Below, one piece after another: positions 47,923 to 60,872 of a stretch of DNA of 64,000 nt. Origin of the DNA: Seiridium cupressi (lineage: Eukaryota > Ascomycota > Sordariomycetes > Amphisphaeriales > Sporocadaceae); contig JARVKI010000004.1 of assembly GCA_036674765.1 (NCBI GenBank), positions 744,001 to 808,000 of the forward strand, in the 5' to 3' direction. The stretch's first letter is position 1, and each line of letters opens with the position of its first letter. The notes beneath the pieces were generated by a model. The model was not told the DNA's origin. It made no database searches and saw only the letters and a list, made by a program, of their open reading frames with translations. A program made the position numbers and the translations under genes.

Positions 47923-49844
47923 ATGCCGCCGCCATTGCCTAATTTGGTGTCGTCCTCACCCCTGTCATCACCTGACTCCTTCGTCACGGCCGATGCATCT
48001 CCTCCAAACCCTTTGGATGTTACTATCACAGACATTAGCACACCAGACGGCGATGCTGCCGAGATAGAGTATCGCCGCGCAAGACAGCTGCCTCTAGAAC
48101 TCAAGCAGCATTGCCAAATCTATCTTGAGGAGAACTTGCACATACTCGCGCTCAGAGTGCTTGGGAGGTTGCAGGCGTCCAGCGATACTACCCCGATAGC
48201 AGCGAGGCATCGGGCATTGCATGACCAACATGGCAGTGGCAGTATATACTGTCCGCCTCCAAACCAGCTGGCATTCTTGGGCACCATTTCAGTGCATCCA
48301 GATCTGACCACACGACCTCGTGAGGAACATTGGACCGATGTTTCGTCCACGGCGCTTGATTACCTACGCAATCTACTACACAGCGTGGGCCCAATAAACG
48401 CTAGGTTTCATGAAGCATTCCGTTTTGGCAATACGGCACGACGGTCACGCGGCAGCACGCCTAATGGGGATGTCAGTGAGATGATCTATGACACAGGCGG
48501 CGAAGCACAGCTCTATGGCAGATATGGAAGGAATAGTGTTTGGAGATGTGGACAGGATTTCTTCAACGTGGTCGGCTGGGCCTTCAACTGCAGCGTACTC
48601 TACCCAAACCGCTGGGAATACTGGCGACAATGGCTTGACTTTATGTTTGACGTGATCCAGGCCGACCTAAATGAGCGCACCCGACTTGATGAACAGGAAC
48701 ATGTCCGAGCAGGCGGCGAGGAGGGTAAATGCGAGTATGCCCTACTCACTGACTCCATGTTGGCTAGCTATATCAACCAGCGAAACGGCAGGACGGGCGG
48801 TATCAAATGGATCATGAGGGTCATCTTTGCCGATGGCCAAGAATCATCGGCCTCTCTGTTTCAAGAAGTGTGGGACAAGGAGCACAAGGGCGTGTCTAGA
48901 AACAAGGCTCTCAAAAAGCGGAAGCGGAAGATCAATATCGAGAAAGGAGATTTTGGCGGGCTGCTTGACGACGACTCGGTCTATTCGTCCCAAAACTCCG
49001 AACCGCCAACGCCGCAGAAGCGCAGGACCTTTACGGACAAGAATGAATCTCCAGGCCTGGAAGCATCCTACGTTGAATCCATATCCCTCCGACAACGACT
49101 GTTCTCCATGTTATCACATTTATGCCATTACATCCCTGATCCGCCAATCGACCTTCCAGACCTCTATGAGACGTTTGAATCACAAATCCGATGTCTCCCT
49201 CTGTCGCTTTTTACGGCATTCATCGACTCAACCACCTCTTCACTCAGAATTGACAGCCAGATTTCCATTCTACAGGACGTTCTATCCAACTTCATGCCCT
49301 CATCAGCCGTCAACCCGGCCAAGGTGGATGCTGAGCGATATGATGCTAATGGTACTAGCCCAGCCATCATTGAGCGGTGTTTCCTCCCGTACGCGGCCAA
49401 CACGATAGCGGCGGAGGACAATGCCAAGGTTAGCGTGCTGCTCGAAGAACTTGTGAAGCTGGTCTGGATGGAAGGCACGGAACAATTTAGCGAGGATCTC
49501 TACAACAGAGTCACAAAGGGCATTAATGCACGTGAGGCTAAAATCAAGAAGAAGGTTGTTGGTACACGGGGAAGACGCAATGGTTACGCCCAAGAGGACC
49601 CGGATTCAGAGGCCCGATCGCTACTCCAGGAGAGTGCAAAGAGGTTGCAACAATTGGCTGAGCTTATCATGGATGAATCTGGCGAGGAGGATATGGAGGC
49701 GATCTCGGAAGAGGGGGCAGATGAAGCGTTCGACGAGATGGACGAAGGTATGCCCTGCCTGGAAGCAGATCGTTTCACGCATGATGAGCTAATATTATCA
49801 CAGGCAGTATTGAGGTATCGTACATGACAGCACGGAGTGATTAG
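47923..49844 (+). CDS. Conserved fungal protein of unknown function
   Basis: Exon 47923-49747 plus a likely second exon 49804-49844, joined by a 56-nt intron with GTATGC, a GCTAAT branch site and CACAG, give 621 residues. Without splicing the frame would end at 49827. The ATG at 47923 (MPPPLPN) is chosen over 47797 because the extra residues look non-coding. The centre has a Trp/Tyr/Phe-rich helical block (VWRCGQDFFNVVGWAFNC, YWRQWLDFMFDVIQADL). It is followed by a basic stretch LKKRKRKINIEKG, which could be a nuclear signal, and an acidic C terminus rich in Glu and Asp. Composition suggests a nuclear scaffold or chromatin-linked protein. I recognise no domain. Confidence 0.75.
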
Positions 49845-50250
49845 GAAGAACCACCGGCAGCGAACGATATTACCGGAGAAGAGCGAGACGAAGATACGGA
49901 CATGATAACAGTAGATGCATTAAACCTTTGCCTCTCCCGATGAGCGGCAACAAGTTCTGTCAATAACATCAGCTGGAGGCGGCTGGCTGATTCCAATAGA
50001 CTCAACTTTTATGATACCCACTGGAGGACGGAAATGAGACAGCTACTGGCGTTGGTGGTTTTGTGTCTATTACAGGTGTTATGACAGCCGGCATCCGCAG
50101 CCCGATATGCCTAATGGGGACTTTGCTAGCCTTGATCATGAACGGAAGACCGGACTTTGTTACATTTAATATACATCAAGAAGCATGCTTGTGCATTCCG
50201 TTGCCTTTCCACGGCGATGACAAGATGACAACCAACTCGGAATCGGGCAA
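49845..50250. other. Short intergenic region between convergent genes
   Basis: About 400 bp. A coding-like acidic stretch just after the upstream stop (49845-49940) could be an extra exon but needs an impossibly short intron. Nothing else seen. Confidence 0.4.
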
Positions 50251-50947
50251 TCACCTCTTTCGCGCACTTGTGGGAGTCCAAGCTGTAGGTTGCCAATTCT
50301 CACTCGGTCCACTTGCTGCCTTCTTCCACGGGTCATCTTTGACCCCTGTCTGACTTTGTGTTTCCTCTCTCAACCGTTTGGCGCCCTGCCTCTCTTCCGC
50401 AACTTGCTCCTGCGGCTGCGTCTTCCCGGTATCGAGCGCTGGCACGGGCTGCCCGGTAAGCCCCCGTCCAGGCATATCCATCAAGCTCGGCTTAGCTTCC
50501 CACCTCGCGTCTGCCTCGGCAGCCAATGTCTTCAAGCGCTCCTGCCGCGCCAAGTCTGCGGCCTGCTCATTGAGTGACGGAGGGCTTTCGCGCTGGTGCC
50601 GCAGCCATTGGTGCCATTGCGGCGAGACCGCGACGTCGGAGAGGTATGTCGAGCGGGGGTATTGAACAATGCGTCGCCAGCGCACGGCATGCGCGGGAAC
50701 GTCTTTCTCGGGTCGCAGGTCCCGGAACTGCCAGTATGTGTTGCCGCGAAGGTCGAGACCTACATGGGAACAAAATTGTCAGTAATGAAGATGCAGGCTT
50801 GCGTACAGTGGTGCAGTGCGTAGTATCCGGGCGTGTCAATAGTAGTAGATGGAACCTACCAACAAGGAAGCGCTTTCGCCATGGTAACCGCAACATCTTC
50901 CAGCGGTACCAGGCGCGCTTCAAGGGACCTATTTCGGGCATGGACAT
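50251..50947 (-). CDS. NDUFAF2 / B17.2-like complex I assembly factor
   Basis: Exons 50860-50947 and 50251-50759 with a 100-nt intron give 198 residues. The N terminus has MPEIGPLKRAWYRWKMLRLPWRKRFLVG, shown only in outline here by its Trp/Arg-rich blocks. The core NTYWQFRD, MRWRRIVQYPR and VSPQWHQWLRHQR match the NDUFA12/NDUFAF2 fold. A long charged C-terminal extension (Gln/Glu/Arg-rich) is typical of fungal assembly-factor members. The protein acts in mitochondria, where it binds a late complex I intermediate in place of NDUFA12. It is divergent from the calponin gene over a 698-bp shared region. Confidence 0.87.
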
Positions 50948-51645
50948 TTTGTCGAGTGTCCAGTGTACATAACTTCGAATTGCGAAGCTATTCACTGACT
51001 TCAAGGTACTCGCAATGCGTCGACCTGATAATTATTTCGGCACCGCCACGTGAAGCTGTAATCGATAAGTCTTAATTCCGTCATTACGGGCCCGATGCGC
51101 CACGGCCTTATCCTTGGAGACCAGCCACACCAATTTGGGGTAAAGCTGACCGATCCATATTGGGCACGAAGATTGGTGGAGAACGTCAGCCAGTACGGCC
51201 CCCTTGTGCCTGTCACTTCTCCAGCGTGTCAAAATCCCGGTGCATTATTGTTTGGTTGATTGCATCTCCCGCGTTCATGCGCTCGGCTTGTAATAACTAA
51301 CCATTTTGCCCCAGTGCGTCGCCAGCACTGAAATAGCTACTTGCCAAGTTTCGGAGAGTACGAATAATCTTGCAAGTGAGAAACGGCACGAGATTCGTCT
51401 GCGGCCTTTCCAAAGCCCCAAAACCAAATAAGCACCACAGCCTCCACCTGTGACCTCATTCGTCATTCCTTCCTACAAGCCCGACTGCGCCGGAGCAATT
51501 CTATACACGACGACACTCTGCTGCGCAACTACCTTCAATCCGTCCACGCCACTCATATCTCGACTGTATTCGATGTCATCGACAAGTAGGAATCCTGTGA
51601 ACATACGATATTGAGATATCTCATTTTACAGTACAGCAGCGCATC
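50948..51645. promoter_or_regulatory. Divergent promoter, NDUFAF2 / calponin-type gene
   Basis: A 698-bp region between two outward starts. No motif was firmly identified. Confidence 0.45.
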
Positions 51646-53788
51646 ATGGCGTCTGTCACTTCCTTGGACAAAGACTTGCGCAAGTTACGCCTCGACAGGT
51701 ATACGCCAGCAGCCGCCAACGAAGTCCGGTCATGGATTGAGGGGATCTTGGGCGAGAGGCTCCCAAGCAGCGACCTGCTAGAAGGGCTCAAAGACGGTGT
51801 TGCACTTTGCAAGTACGATTGCTCCTCTGCCTTCACTTATGGTTCTCTAAGCGCTGACTTTCTACCCCTCCAGGCTCGTGAACTTGGCCATTGGCCCACC
51901 CGGGGTCAAGTTCAAGAAGTCCGCCATGCCTTTCGTCCAAATGGAAAATATATCGCATTATTTACGAGCGTGCAAGTCGCCGCCTCTGAATCTCCCCGAC
52001 CACGACATGTTCCTTACGGTCGACCTCTACGAGCAAAAAGACCCGGCGCAGGTTCTCCAATGTCTCGGCGCATTTTCCCGAGCAGCTCAGAAAGTCAACC
52101 CTTCGAGCTTCCCCTCGGCCATCGGGGCCAAATCGCGCACCGGGATTCTATCGCCACAAAGCACAGGGTCGCCCAACAGGAGTAGAGGAATGTCAAATGC
52201 GTCTCATACATCGTCTGCGTACGGGACTCGGCCGAATTTGGCTTCTACAAAGACCGGTGATTCGGGTTCTGGGCGGTGGAGTCCGACCAAGAGTCCGACA
52301 AGCGAGCGTGTGGGATCACCTGGTGTCAGTAGCTGGAGCAGGAAAGATCACGAAGGCGTCACTAGCCCAGCTTGGAACATTGCCCAGTATGGCTACATGG
52401 GTGGCGCGTCACAAGGCAATCTTGGTATAGCATTTGGTGGTCGCCGTCAGATCACTAGTGCTGGTCCGCACGTACCCAACATGGCCGAGAAGGAACGACG
52501 CCGGAAAGAACAGGAAGCCGAGGCGGAGCGCCAGCGCTTGCAGATGGAAGAGGAAGAGCGACGGCGCAGGGCTGAAATGGAAGCAGAAGAGGAGCGGGCC
52601 CGACTGGAGGAAGAGAGACGCTGGGAAGAGGAGACTCGAAGGCAGCGGGAAGACGAGAAGCGCAAAGCCGAAGAAGAGAAACGCCGTTGGGAAGAGGAAG
52701 AACGCCAATGGAGACTTACCGAGGAGAAGCGCAGACAAGAGGAGGAAGAAGCGGAGGCCCGGTTGCTAGAAGAGCGCAAGAAGTCGCAAAATAAGGGCAG
52801 TGCACAGCTCAAGGGCCAGTTCTTGAGTCAATACCAAGCAGAGCGAGGTCTCACCCCACAGAAATCGGGTGGGTATGGCGACCGCATCAAGGAACTTGAG
52901 CGGGAGCTGGAGCTTGCACGTCAACGCGAGCTGGAGTATGAGGAGGAACGCGAACGACGATCAAAGGGTGGTGCTAGGAGCCGCAATCAATCACGAAACA
53001 GACCTAGACTCCCAGATCGCACACCCAGCAGGCAAGATTCTTGGTCCCGCGATGAGCGTGAGGTTCTACGCACACAGTGGGACCGCCATCAAGAAGAGCA
53101 GGCTTCTGGTGCTCCGCCCCCATCATTGCCAGCCCGGCCACTGCCAGATCCGAGGGCTTCTTCTCCACTGAAGCCACAACGCACTGGCGAAGCACCACCG
53201 CCGCCACCTACACTTCCTCTCAGACCTCAACGCACAGGCGAATCTAGACCCCTTCCGGTGCCGGAGAAGGTGCGGAAACATCCTACCGGTGGCTACACTA
53301 ACAGTCCAGCCAAGTCTCCCGGTCCTGCTGGCCCTTCGAGTGCACGTCCGCTGCCGACCCCTGCGAGCGCGCCCAGAACGGATCGGTTCCTTGCCTCGAA
53401 CCCAGCGCCGACCAGCCCTCCAGCGCAACAAACGTATGCCCGTGAGCTGGGCTCAACGGCTGAGCGCGATGCCGAAGACCGTAGGCGAATGCAGTCCCAG
53501 GCCAAGACAAAAGCTGGCGGTTGGGCCGGCAAGTCCCTACTGGAGCGAGAAATGGAGATGGAGCGTCAACGCCAACAGGAATGGGAAGAGGCTCAAAAGG
53601 AGACTGCGAAAGCGAGCCGCACCGGCGAAGGCGTTGATGGAATTGGTGGCGGTATCGATGGGCGATGGGACGTCAGCCAATGGAGTGGGTTTACTGGTGG
53701 TGACAGTCAAAACAAAGGAGGCGCTGGCATCGGCGCTGGACGGAGGCAGATTGTTGGGCCAAGACCTCTGCCTGGAAGACCTTACTAG
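51646..53788 (+). CDS. Calponin/transgelin-type actin-binding protein with long coiled-coil tail
   Basis: Exons 51646-51812 and 51874-53788 with a 61-nt intron give 693 residues. The first about 140 residues are a calponin-homology domain (VRSWIEGILGE, LLEGLKDGVALCKLVN, FVQMENISHYLRACK). Near residue 240 a calponin-like repeat appears, GGASQGNLGIAFGGRRQI. From about 260 to 360 follows an extremely Glu/Arg-rich segment, probably a single alpha-helix or coiled coil. The rest is Pro/Arg-rich and disordered, with several polyproline stretches. Yeast relatives of the CH-plus-repeat part (Scp1/Stg1) bundle actin. The long tail is far beyond their length and suggests an added scaffold role in hyphae. 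Confidence 0.9.
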
Positions 53789-54350
53789 CTCTTTGGTTCA
53801 AAGAGCGAAAGTACATCAAGACTAATCAGCCCCCGGGCCATCCGTGAATGAGGTTTTGGTTGATATCCCTACGAAAGACGAAATGATTATATGATATTTG
53901 AACAGCACCAACAGGATAATCGAGATGTGCCAGAGGTGACACTTTGGTTCTCATTGGCCGTACCAGCTGAATAGTGTTGAAGCCTCACGGCCTGACTTCC
54001 GTCTACTTTATTACATATCATGTAGCTTACCATTGTCATATACCTCGGACTGTTCGATGCAGCTTTAAATGATATAGGAAGCTTTTTGTGCGCCAATTAC
54101 CCTGAAGAATCGTCGGGGCAAGTCAGGACGTTCTTCAGTGCCTCCAATTAAATTTGAGGAGTGTGAAACTTCTACCACGAAAGCCCTTCAGAGGAATGTT
54201 TCACTCAAGCGTGTGGTATCCTCAAGATCAACGGAATACCATCTGCCCCGTTTCAATGCTGTAGATTTGGGTTAGGGAGACACCACTGCATCGCATTCTA
54301 GAAACTACTGTCCACACTCGGAATGAATTACGTTTGACTATTCACCATGC
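53789..54350. other. Intergenic region, no gene recognised
   Basis: About 560 bp, moderately AT-rich, between the calponin gene and a weakly supported gene. Nothing recognised. Confidence 0.5.
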
Positions 54351-55693
54351 ATGGTTATGAAAGTGTATCACTCATCGGGACTTGACCATTGGAAGTTTGG
54401 AACCGACCACCCCCCAGTTAGTATCTCGACCTTGGCTACCTCTTTGCCGATGGCCACGCGTGATGCACATGAGATGCAACGGCCAAATGACCCAGACCGA
54501 ATTCCTGAGGTTAATCACATAATATTACAAAATCACGATCTCGCCCGGAATCTGTAAGTGACCAACCTCCACAAGCTACTATTTAACGAGTAACCTGGCA
54601 GTCTTCTTAGCAAATACAAAATCACCTTATTTATTCTTGTTTACGTACTCAAGGCACGTTGCAGACCACGAGACCGCATCTTTGCTGTTCGAAGATATCT
54701 GTGTTACTCCCAGCCCACGTCTAAAGCATGGACGGGATCCGAGATCTTTGGAATCGCCCCAAGGTCAGCAGGCCTGATGATCTCGTCCTCGTCAAGCAAC
54801 ACCTAGTCTTCTCAAAGTGTCTGCATTCTTACGGCTTGGAAAAAAGAACATATGCAGAAGCGGGGCTATTTGGCGCGCAAGCGATTCCCTTACATTTTTG
54901 ACTTACTCGAGCAAAACGGGTCAACATTGGAGTTTATTCACGGGTTAGAACCAGGAAGACCCGGAGCGTGCCACCAGTGCAGAGCCTGGGAGAGGCCCCG
55001 ATTACGACGGCTTCACAGACGCCCTCTTTGGGGTCACAATGGGCGTAGACGTCATGAATGCTTTAAAGCACCTTCGTGCTCAAATTCTATATGACCTCAT
55101 GTGGCAGGTTCATCGCCCGGAGATCGGACCAGGTTCTCATAACTTCGTATCTTGGGCAGTGCGCAGGGCGCAGTCCGACAGCATATGCGAAGTTGCAGTT
55201 GAGCTGGATCGGCAGTGCGGATTCAACTGTAAGTTAGTTGCGGAGTTGTTCTCTGCCTACCTCCCATAAACCGTTTCAGAGAGCCATGCTATGTATGCGA
55301 AAGAAGAGCTCGCTAACTATAATTCCTGCAGCCTATCACCCGAAAATGCAAGCAGCTCGACAGTCCATCTATATTATCTTCGACTGGATATATCGAGAAC
55401 TCTTTTTGGGGGTCGCTAATAAGCTGGTTCAGCGCGGCCTAAGAAACAGCGCTGCACAGTATCGCCCCATGCTTCTAGAACTCGTGCAAAGAATGATCGA
55501 AATCCACGAGGAACAGAAAAGTATGGGACCAGAGGAGGTGTTGAGAGGGTTTCGTCACGTCTTGTGCACTATGGCGGAAAGTGACGCGCAACTCGGCCAA
55601 TATGGCTTGGACCCAACTTATATTGATGAGCACTTTAGGATTCACGAGGGAGACACGCCTTGGCAATCTGTGACCCAAGCTGATTTGGGCTGA
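54351..55693 (+). CDS. Hypothetical protein, uncertain multi-exon model
   Basis: Best model: exons 54351-54553, 54654-54763, 54959-55228 and 55332-55693, 314 residues in phase. The last intron (donor GTAAGT, branch GCTAACT, acceptor CCTGCAG) is convincing, and so is the first donor. The second intron is weak: it has a GTCAGC donor and is 195 nt long. Its interior carries coding-like sequence in another frame (GYLARKRFPYIFDLLEQNG), so the true structure may differ or the gene may be damaged. The C-terminal half is helical and charged (IIFDWIYRELFLGVANKLVQ, MLLELVQRMIEIHEEQ). No domain recognised and no signal peptide. Confidence 0.45.
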
Positions 55694-57047
55694 TTCCCGT
55701 TAAGTCCTATGGTAGCTGATTTACATCGCTTCGTCCATGGGCACGACAACCTTCAATATCCGGGTCGGTAGCTTATCGTAGACACTAGATAGATATAGAT
55801 TCAATCAAAATGACCTATCCCCTATAGAGATATGCTTCTAGTTCATGTCCAGATGCACATAACTCTTGATTATGTGATATATTTATCATTAGGGGCATAA
55901 TTCTTCTTTCTCCTTCACTCTACAGATATCTTTAACCCCAGGAACTTTCAGTTTAAGTTGCTTTCTATCGGGCTCTAGTATTCTTTCTTAGGTTACATAT
56001 AAGTCGCTTATCAGTTCAGCATCCTACTGGTCTCCACAACTAGAAGAGGAAGTCTATGGTGTCGTGTTGTAGCAGGAGCACGTCGAATAATGGTGCTTAG
56101 AAGATAGCCAAGTTTATCGGAGAACACAGTGATTAGCATGGTCTGCCAACAGTCTCATTTCTGTCCATCATCTTAATTCACACCGAGTTTGAATGATTTC
56201 GCACTGAAGTGGATGTGAAATCCTACCTAGTTAACGGCCTTCACAGGTAGATAGCAGAGAATAGTGCGGAAACGTTGCAGCGTTGTGGGTGGTCTCCTGG
56301 CTGTAACCTTTGAAATCAATTCTAAGAGCGCTGGCCGGTTCATCGTTCGTGCAACCTTCCATAAAATCCATTCGATCGATCTTAGATGAACGTCGTTTTT
56401 TTTCCCCGGGAGCGGCCATGGGCGAGACAAAATACTTCCAATCACAGCTTTTATTCTAATTTTAACACCCAAAGCGGGCTGAAGAGTAATTGTCTGTAGA
56501 AGGCGACAATGTTCTGTCGTATCATCAACGCGTTCGAGGCGCACATTCCCCTCGCAGATCCCGGCTTCTCCTGGTTTGCGTTGTGCACATTGGTCAAAAG
56601 GGTATCACTAAAGGTATCTCGAGTGTGACTTGCTCAACTTCAAGTGCAGCTTGAGGCTTTGCATTTATCAATGGTAGTTAGACTCATTTTGAGGTCACTC
56701 CACCATAGATAGATCGGCACCAATTACGGCACTTTGTTTTAGCTCGAGATTCCACCTTGTCCCAGGGGCCAGGGGTTTGTAGCGATCTTCGTCATTTGCT
56801 TGGTGGCTCAATAGCGTAAAGTCACGCGACAATCCCAATCAACCGATTTTGTTATGACCCTAGAATGTAGGGAATGTCGAAATTTGGCTGATGATAGTTC
56901 AAATAGCTGCCCAGTCTTTGGATATGACGAACTCCTCAAGTTTGTCATTCTCAAGCTCGTCGCTCTTTTAGACTTTTATTCTTTTTATTCATCCACTTTT
57001 CCTCGAGGTCATTATTTCTCAAACTACCTAATCCCGAGATCCTCATC
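55694..57047. other. AT-rich intergenic region
   Basis: About 1.35 kb, AT-rich especially at 55790-56010. No gene recognised; frames of up to 105 codons lack motifs. Confidence 0.5.
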
Positions 57048-57659
57048 ATGATGGCCTTTCGCAAGTTCTTGACGCTGGGAATTGCATCAATTGCATTCCT
57101 CGTAGCCGAGGGGTCGCCGATATCTTCCTCCTGTAGCGAAACCAACCTGATCCAAGACCCCAGCTTTGAAGGTCCAAAAACGCCTTGGATTAACTTCCAC
57201 GGAGCCCTAGCCAATGGAAACAGTGAATTAAAAGCCCGAAATCTCAATAACTACTAGTGGGTATTGCTTTCGTATATCAACTGATGGCCATGGGTCTGAC
57301 CTTGGAAACTACCTAGCGTCGCAAATCTGGTGACAACTGATACTTTCATCTCCGTACGGCAGACGGTGACGGATTTGACAATTGGACAATCGTACGCCCT
57401 TAGGTTTTGGTATGGCCTTGGCACGAACCAGCAGTTCAAGGGGGACATTTGCATTCTCTCTGCCACCATCGACGGGAGTGTGGTAGGGAAAGAGATCAAC
57501 CTTTTGCCATCACCTGTAGGCCGGTACCAGTTGGCAGAGAGGACATTTGTCGCCGATGCAACGAGCAAGGTCGTCAGGTTTGAGTTCAACTGTGGTAGCA
57601 CCATCGGCGAGGTCGATGCGCTCCTCGACAACATCTCATTAGTCGCTACCTGCCCTTGA
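57048..57659 (+). CDS. Small secreted protein, beta-sandwich (carbohydrate-binding-like)
   Basis: Exons 57048-57256 and 57317-57659 with a 60-nt intron give 183 residues. A signal peptide is clear (core LTLGIASIAFLVAEG). The mature protein begins NLIQDPSFEG, a hallmark of CBM-CenC-like jelly-roll modules, and ends VDALLDNISLVATC, also typical of that fold where the last strand holds the ligand-coordinating Asp. Family members bind polysaccharides, and fungal versions are often single-domain secreted proteins. Carbohydrate binding is inferred from the fold only. It stands alone, with AT-rich flanks. Confidence 0.78.
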
Positions 57660-58330
57660 GATGAAAGCCATTCGCACCGACAGATCAATTGGTACTGTAT
57701 CACAAGGAGTGAGACGCGCTACGGCTACGACAGGAAGCAAGACACGATGACGTCCATCCCGAGCGACTGGAGTCAACAAAAATGTTGGGAGCATTCACAA
57801 ACTTTGTTTCCCTAAAGATCAACTGCACAGCGAGGACTGTCTTGCAACAGCTACCACTCTTATAAAACTTCGCGGACGATGGGGCGGAGATCACAAAAGA
57901 TACCTCCTGGAATAATATCTTAGATCACTTAAGACCAAGGCCGAGAGGATAGGCGGAGATGTCCAATACGATATTTCGAGCGGTCTTTGGGGTTTCGTCT
58001 TGGCGAATAATTAGTTGTGCTCGTTGCACAGGATTGGAGAAAGCGAGGTCGGATACAAGAATAGCTGGTTGGAGACGAACATGGGTAGTATGTATGAATG
58101 AAGGTTCGTGTATTTGTCAAAGTATTGAATTCCTATCTTGGTAGGATGCTCTGGCCACCAATACCTAAAAACAGCGTGAACAAGGTATGCGATTCGAAAA
58201 CAGTGTCGGCACGGTGGCTTCGTCCCGCATGTGTGGGCTCAGAGGCGTGTACCATGAGTCCAAGCACATGCTTAGATATCTTGGTGGGCTTGATGATTAG
58301 CTTGTTTCGTGCTATACTAATGCACTCGTC
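57660..58330. other. Intergenic region between convergent genes
   Basis: About 670 bp with no supported feature. Confidence 0.5.
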
Positions 58331-60244
58331 CTAACGGCTCCCCCTACGCCTCTTTGCAAGCACCTTCAACATGTCATTACCAACCTCAATCGCACCCGCG
58401 AATCTCGGCTCGAAGAAACGCTGCGTAGCCATGAACCTCTCCTTCCACGTTTCGAAATGTCCAAGAGACACGCACTCAGCCCACCCTCTCGCCGCAAATG
58501 TGAATTCCAGGTCATCGCTTCGGAAGGAGGTGTCGTCTATGGCCACCCGCAGAGCCTCGTCTAGATGTTGCTGGTTGCGGAAGAGGGACTCGGTAACACC
58601 CAGCCACATACGGAAGATGGGCGTTGAGCAGATCATGTGATCATAAGGCACGATGCCCAGCTCCGACCAGCAGTCGACCATGGCGAGGAGAGAAAGATGG
58701 TTGTTGGGCAGGAGAAGCTCTGGCTTCTTTCCTAGACTGAACTGATCTAGAATTTCGTCTTCGAGAAGCGGCTCGTCCTTCCACTTGTACTCCCCACCAG
58801 CAGCACCACTGCCAAACACGCGCTCTTTGGCGGCATATACCCGCGCCTTGAGCTCATCGCCCTTGTTCTCCAGCATAAGCTTGTACAGCTCGGTAGTGCT
58901 TTTCGCGTACTGCTCGATCTGCTTGCGGGCTTCAGGGTTCAAGATGGCGAGGCCAGCGTAGACGTGCCACTTCTGACTGTAAATGCGTAGCATGATGTTG
59001 ATCTTGACGTTCTCGATTCCGCCGATGTAGCGCGAGGACTCCCAAGGGTATTGCTTCATGCTGTTCCATGCTTTGCCCATCGAAAGAAAGGCGGCGTGAG
59101 TGACGGCTTGGGTGTCTGCCGTGATATGGTCGTGTTCTTGTGCCGTAAGATAAACATGCCGACTTTGCAAACAACTCAAGACTGTTTCAACTTTCTCGAA
59201 TGAGGCGTCGGAGGCGCGATGCTTGATCAGAACCTACGAGCATATCAGTAATTAGTCAGACACAATGATATCCGTTATTGGCGATTCAGTGTGAAGGATC
59301 ACATGGGTCCGGGAGAAACGATGTGGAGCCGCGAGGCTGGCTTGAGGATAGAAGGGACAGGGCTATCTTAAGGGCAACACGGCAGAAGGGACCAATTAAC
59401 GAACGGAAATGGTCATACCAAAGGTTGGTCGTGGGTGTCAGTTCCTGGGCCATGGAGAGAATGGCAGGAGACAATATCGACATCTGTGGGTAGATATTTC
59501 TCCAACGCATCGATCTCTGGCTTCTTACACGAGGTTTGTCCTCCGACTATGGCACCCATCTTGGTAGAAGGGGCGTACAGGGCAGCAATACGGTCAATGT
59601 TCGCAGCCTCTACACTGTACATGATCCAATCGCTTGCTCGGGACACCAGATGGCCATTGCGGAAGATTTGAACATTGCTCTGGGACAAATTCTCAGTACG
59701 TGTTTCTGAGATGCAAGATTACTACAGATATATACCCTACTAGCAAACTCTTCCTTCAGGCTCTCGTAGTTTTCCTCCCGGTCGCAGCCGTTGATTCTAT
59801 TCGGCATTGGGTCAGCCTATCGGAATAATGGTTAGCTATTGCCATAAAGACGAGCCTCCAAGACTGAATTGTGATTCCGATTTTTGTTTCAGACAAGAAA
59901 AAATTAAGGTAGCTGAGAAGTTACATCATGGAAAGCAAGCAACCAACCGGGGACCAGAATGGCCGATCCGGTCAATCGCAAGCAATGCTCGAGCCAAATG
60001 CACTCAAGTCATCAGTTGCATCGGTTGGATGTTGGGGGAAGAAAAAAAAAATAGTAGCTTACCAGTCAATATCCCAGAGGCTCAAGAGCTACGATAAGGC
60101 AATCGATGTTCCAATAGACATAGCTTACTTCCATCCAGCATCACTGAGCCTCTGAGCATACATCTTCCCCATGGCACCCATGCCAATGATGCCCACAACG
60201 AAGTTCTCCATCCCAGGAGGGATCTTTCTGGGAAGGGTGGCCAT
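58331..60244 (-). CDS. TYR1: Prephenate dehydrogenase (tyrosine biosynthesis)
   Basis: Four exons: 60129-60244, 59736-59796, 59419-59679 and 58331-59233, joining in phase to 446 residues, the normal fungal length. The N terminus has the NAD(P) motif VVGIIGMGAMGKMYAQRL. Then come ASDWIMYSVEA, KMGAIVGGQTSCKKPE and the catalytic-site block CHSLHGP, all diagnostic of TYR1-type prephenate dehydrogenases. The enzyme oxidatively decarboxylates prephenate to 4-hydroxyphenylpyruvate in the cytosol. The intron between exons 1 and 2 is long (332 nt) compared with the others. Divergent from the KTI13/ATS1 gene. Confidence 0.95.
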
Positions 60245-60872
60245 GGCTGCCTTGTTGAATTAATGAGCCCAACCGTCGTTCAACCAGTCGCCACCATAGA
60301 CCGCCTCATCCTCTTTTCCAAGAGAATGCGCGGAGGAGCGGGGGCAGGTGTGGTCAAGACTGATGGGAAGTGGTTGAGGATTGAGATTGGGATGGGGAGT
60401 GGTGAGTTTTTAAGCTCTTAGAATTTTGCGCCGGAAAATCAGGTGGAGACATGGGGCGCCGGCGCGATTCCGGCCCGGCTGCAGCTTACCTAACTGGATT
60501 CGTATAATGGCTGACCCCTCCATTGCCCGACAGGTTGGATACGATGCACCCTGGGACGTGAAGAGTCTAGCCAAACATCAGAACAACGATACTGCAAAGA
60601 CTAGCTGTTTCAACGACCTACATTGCTTTAAACGATTAGCTTGGCGAAACTGAATATACAGTACGTGTCCCAAGCTATTTGAGTCCAGTTCGTTGAAATT
60701 TAGCACTGTTACATTCGTGCACAGTAGGGTGGAGGGGCTCAACATACAATATTTCGACTTGAAGCAACTTCCTGTTTCCAAAAACGTGGAAGTGGGTGAA
60801 CTCTCTGCATTACGGGCAAGGGAAAAAAAAAAAAAAAAGAAGCTCGCAACCATCCATCAAGAGGGAAAAGTC
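60245..60872. promoter_or_regulatory. Divergent promoter, TYR1 / KTI13, with a 16-nt poly-A
   Basis: A 628-bp shared upstream region. A run of 16 A at 60823-60838 lies 35 bp before the KTI13/ATS1 start, a common arrangement for nucleosome-free promoters. Confidence 0.5.
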
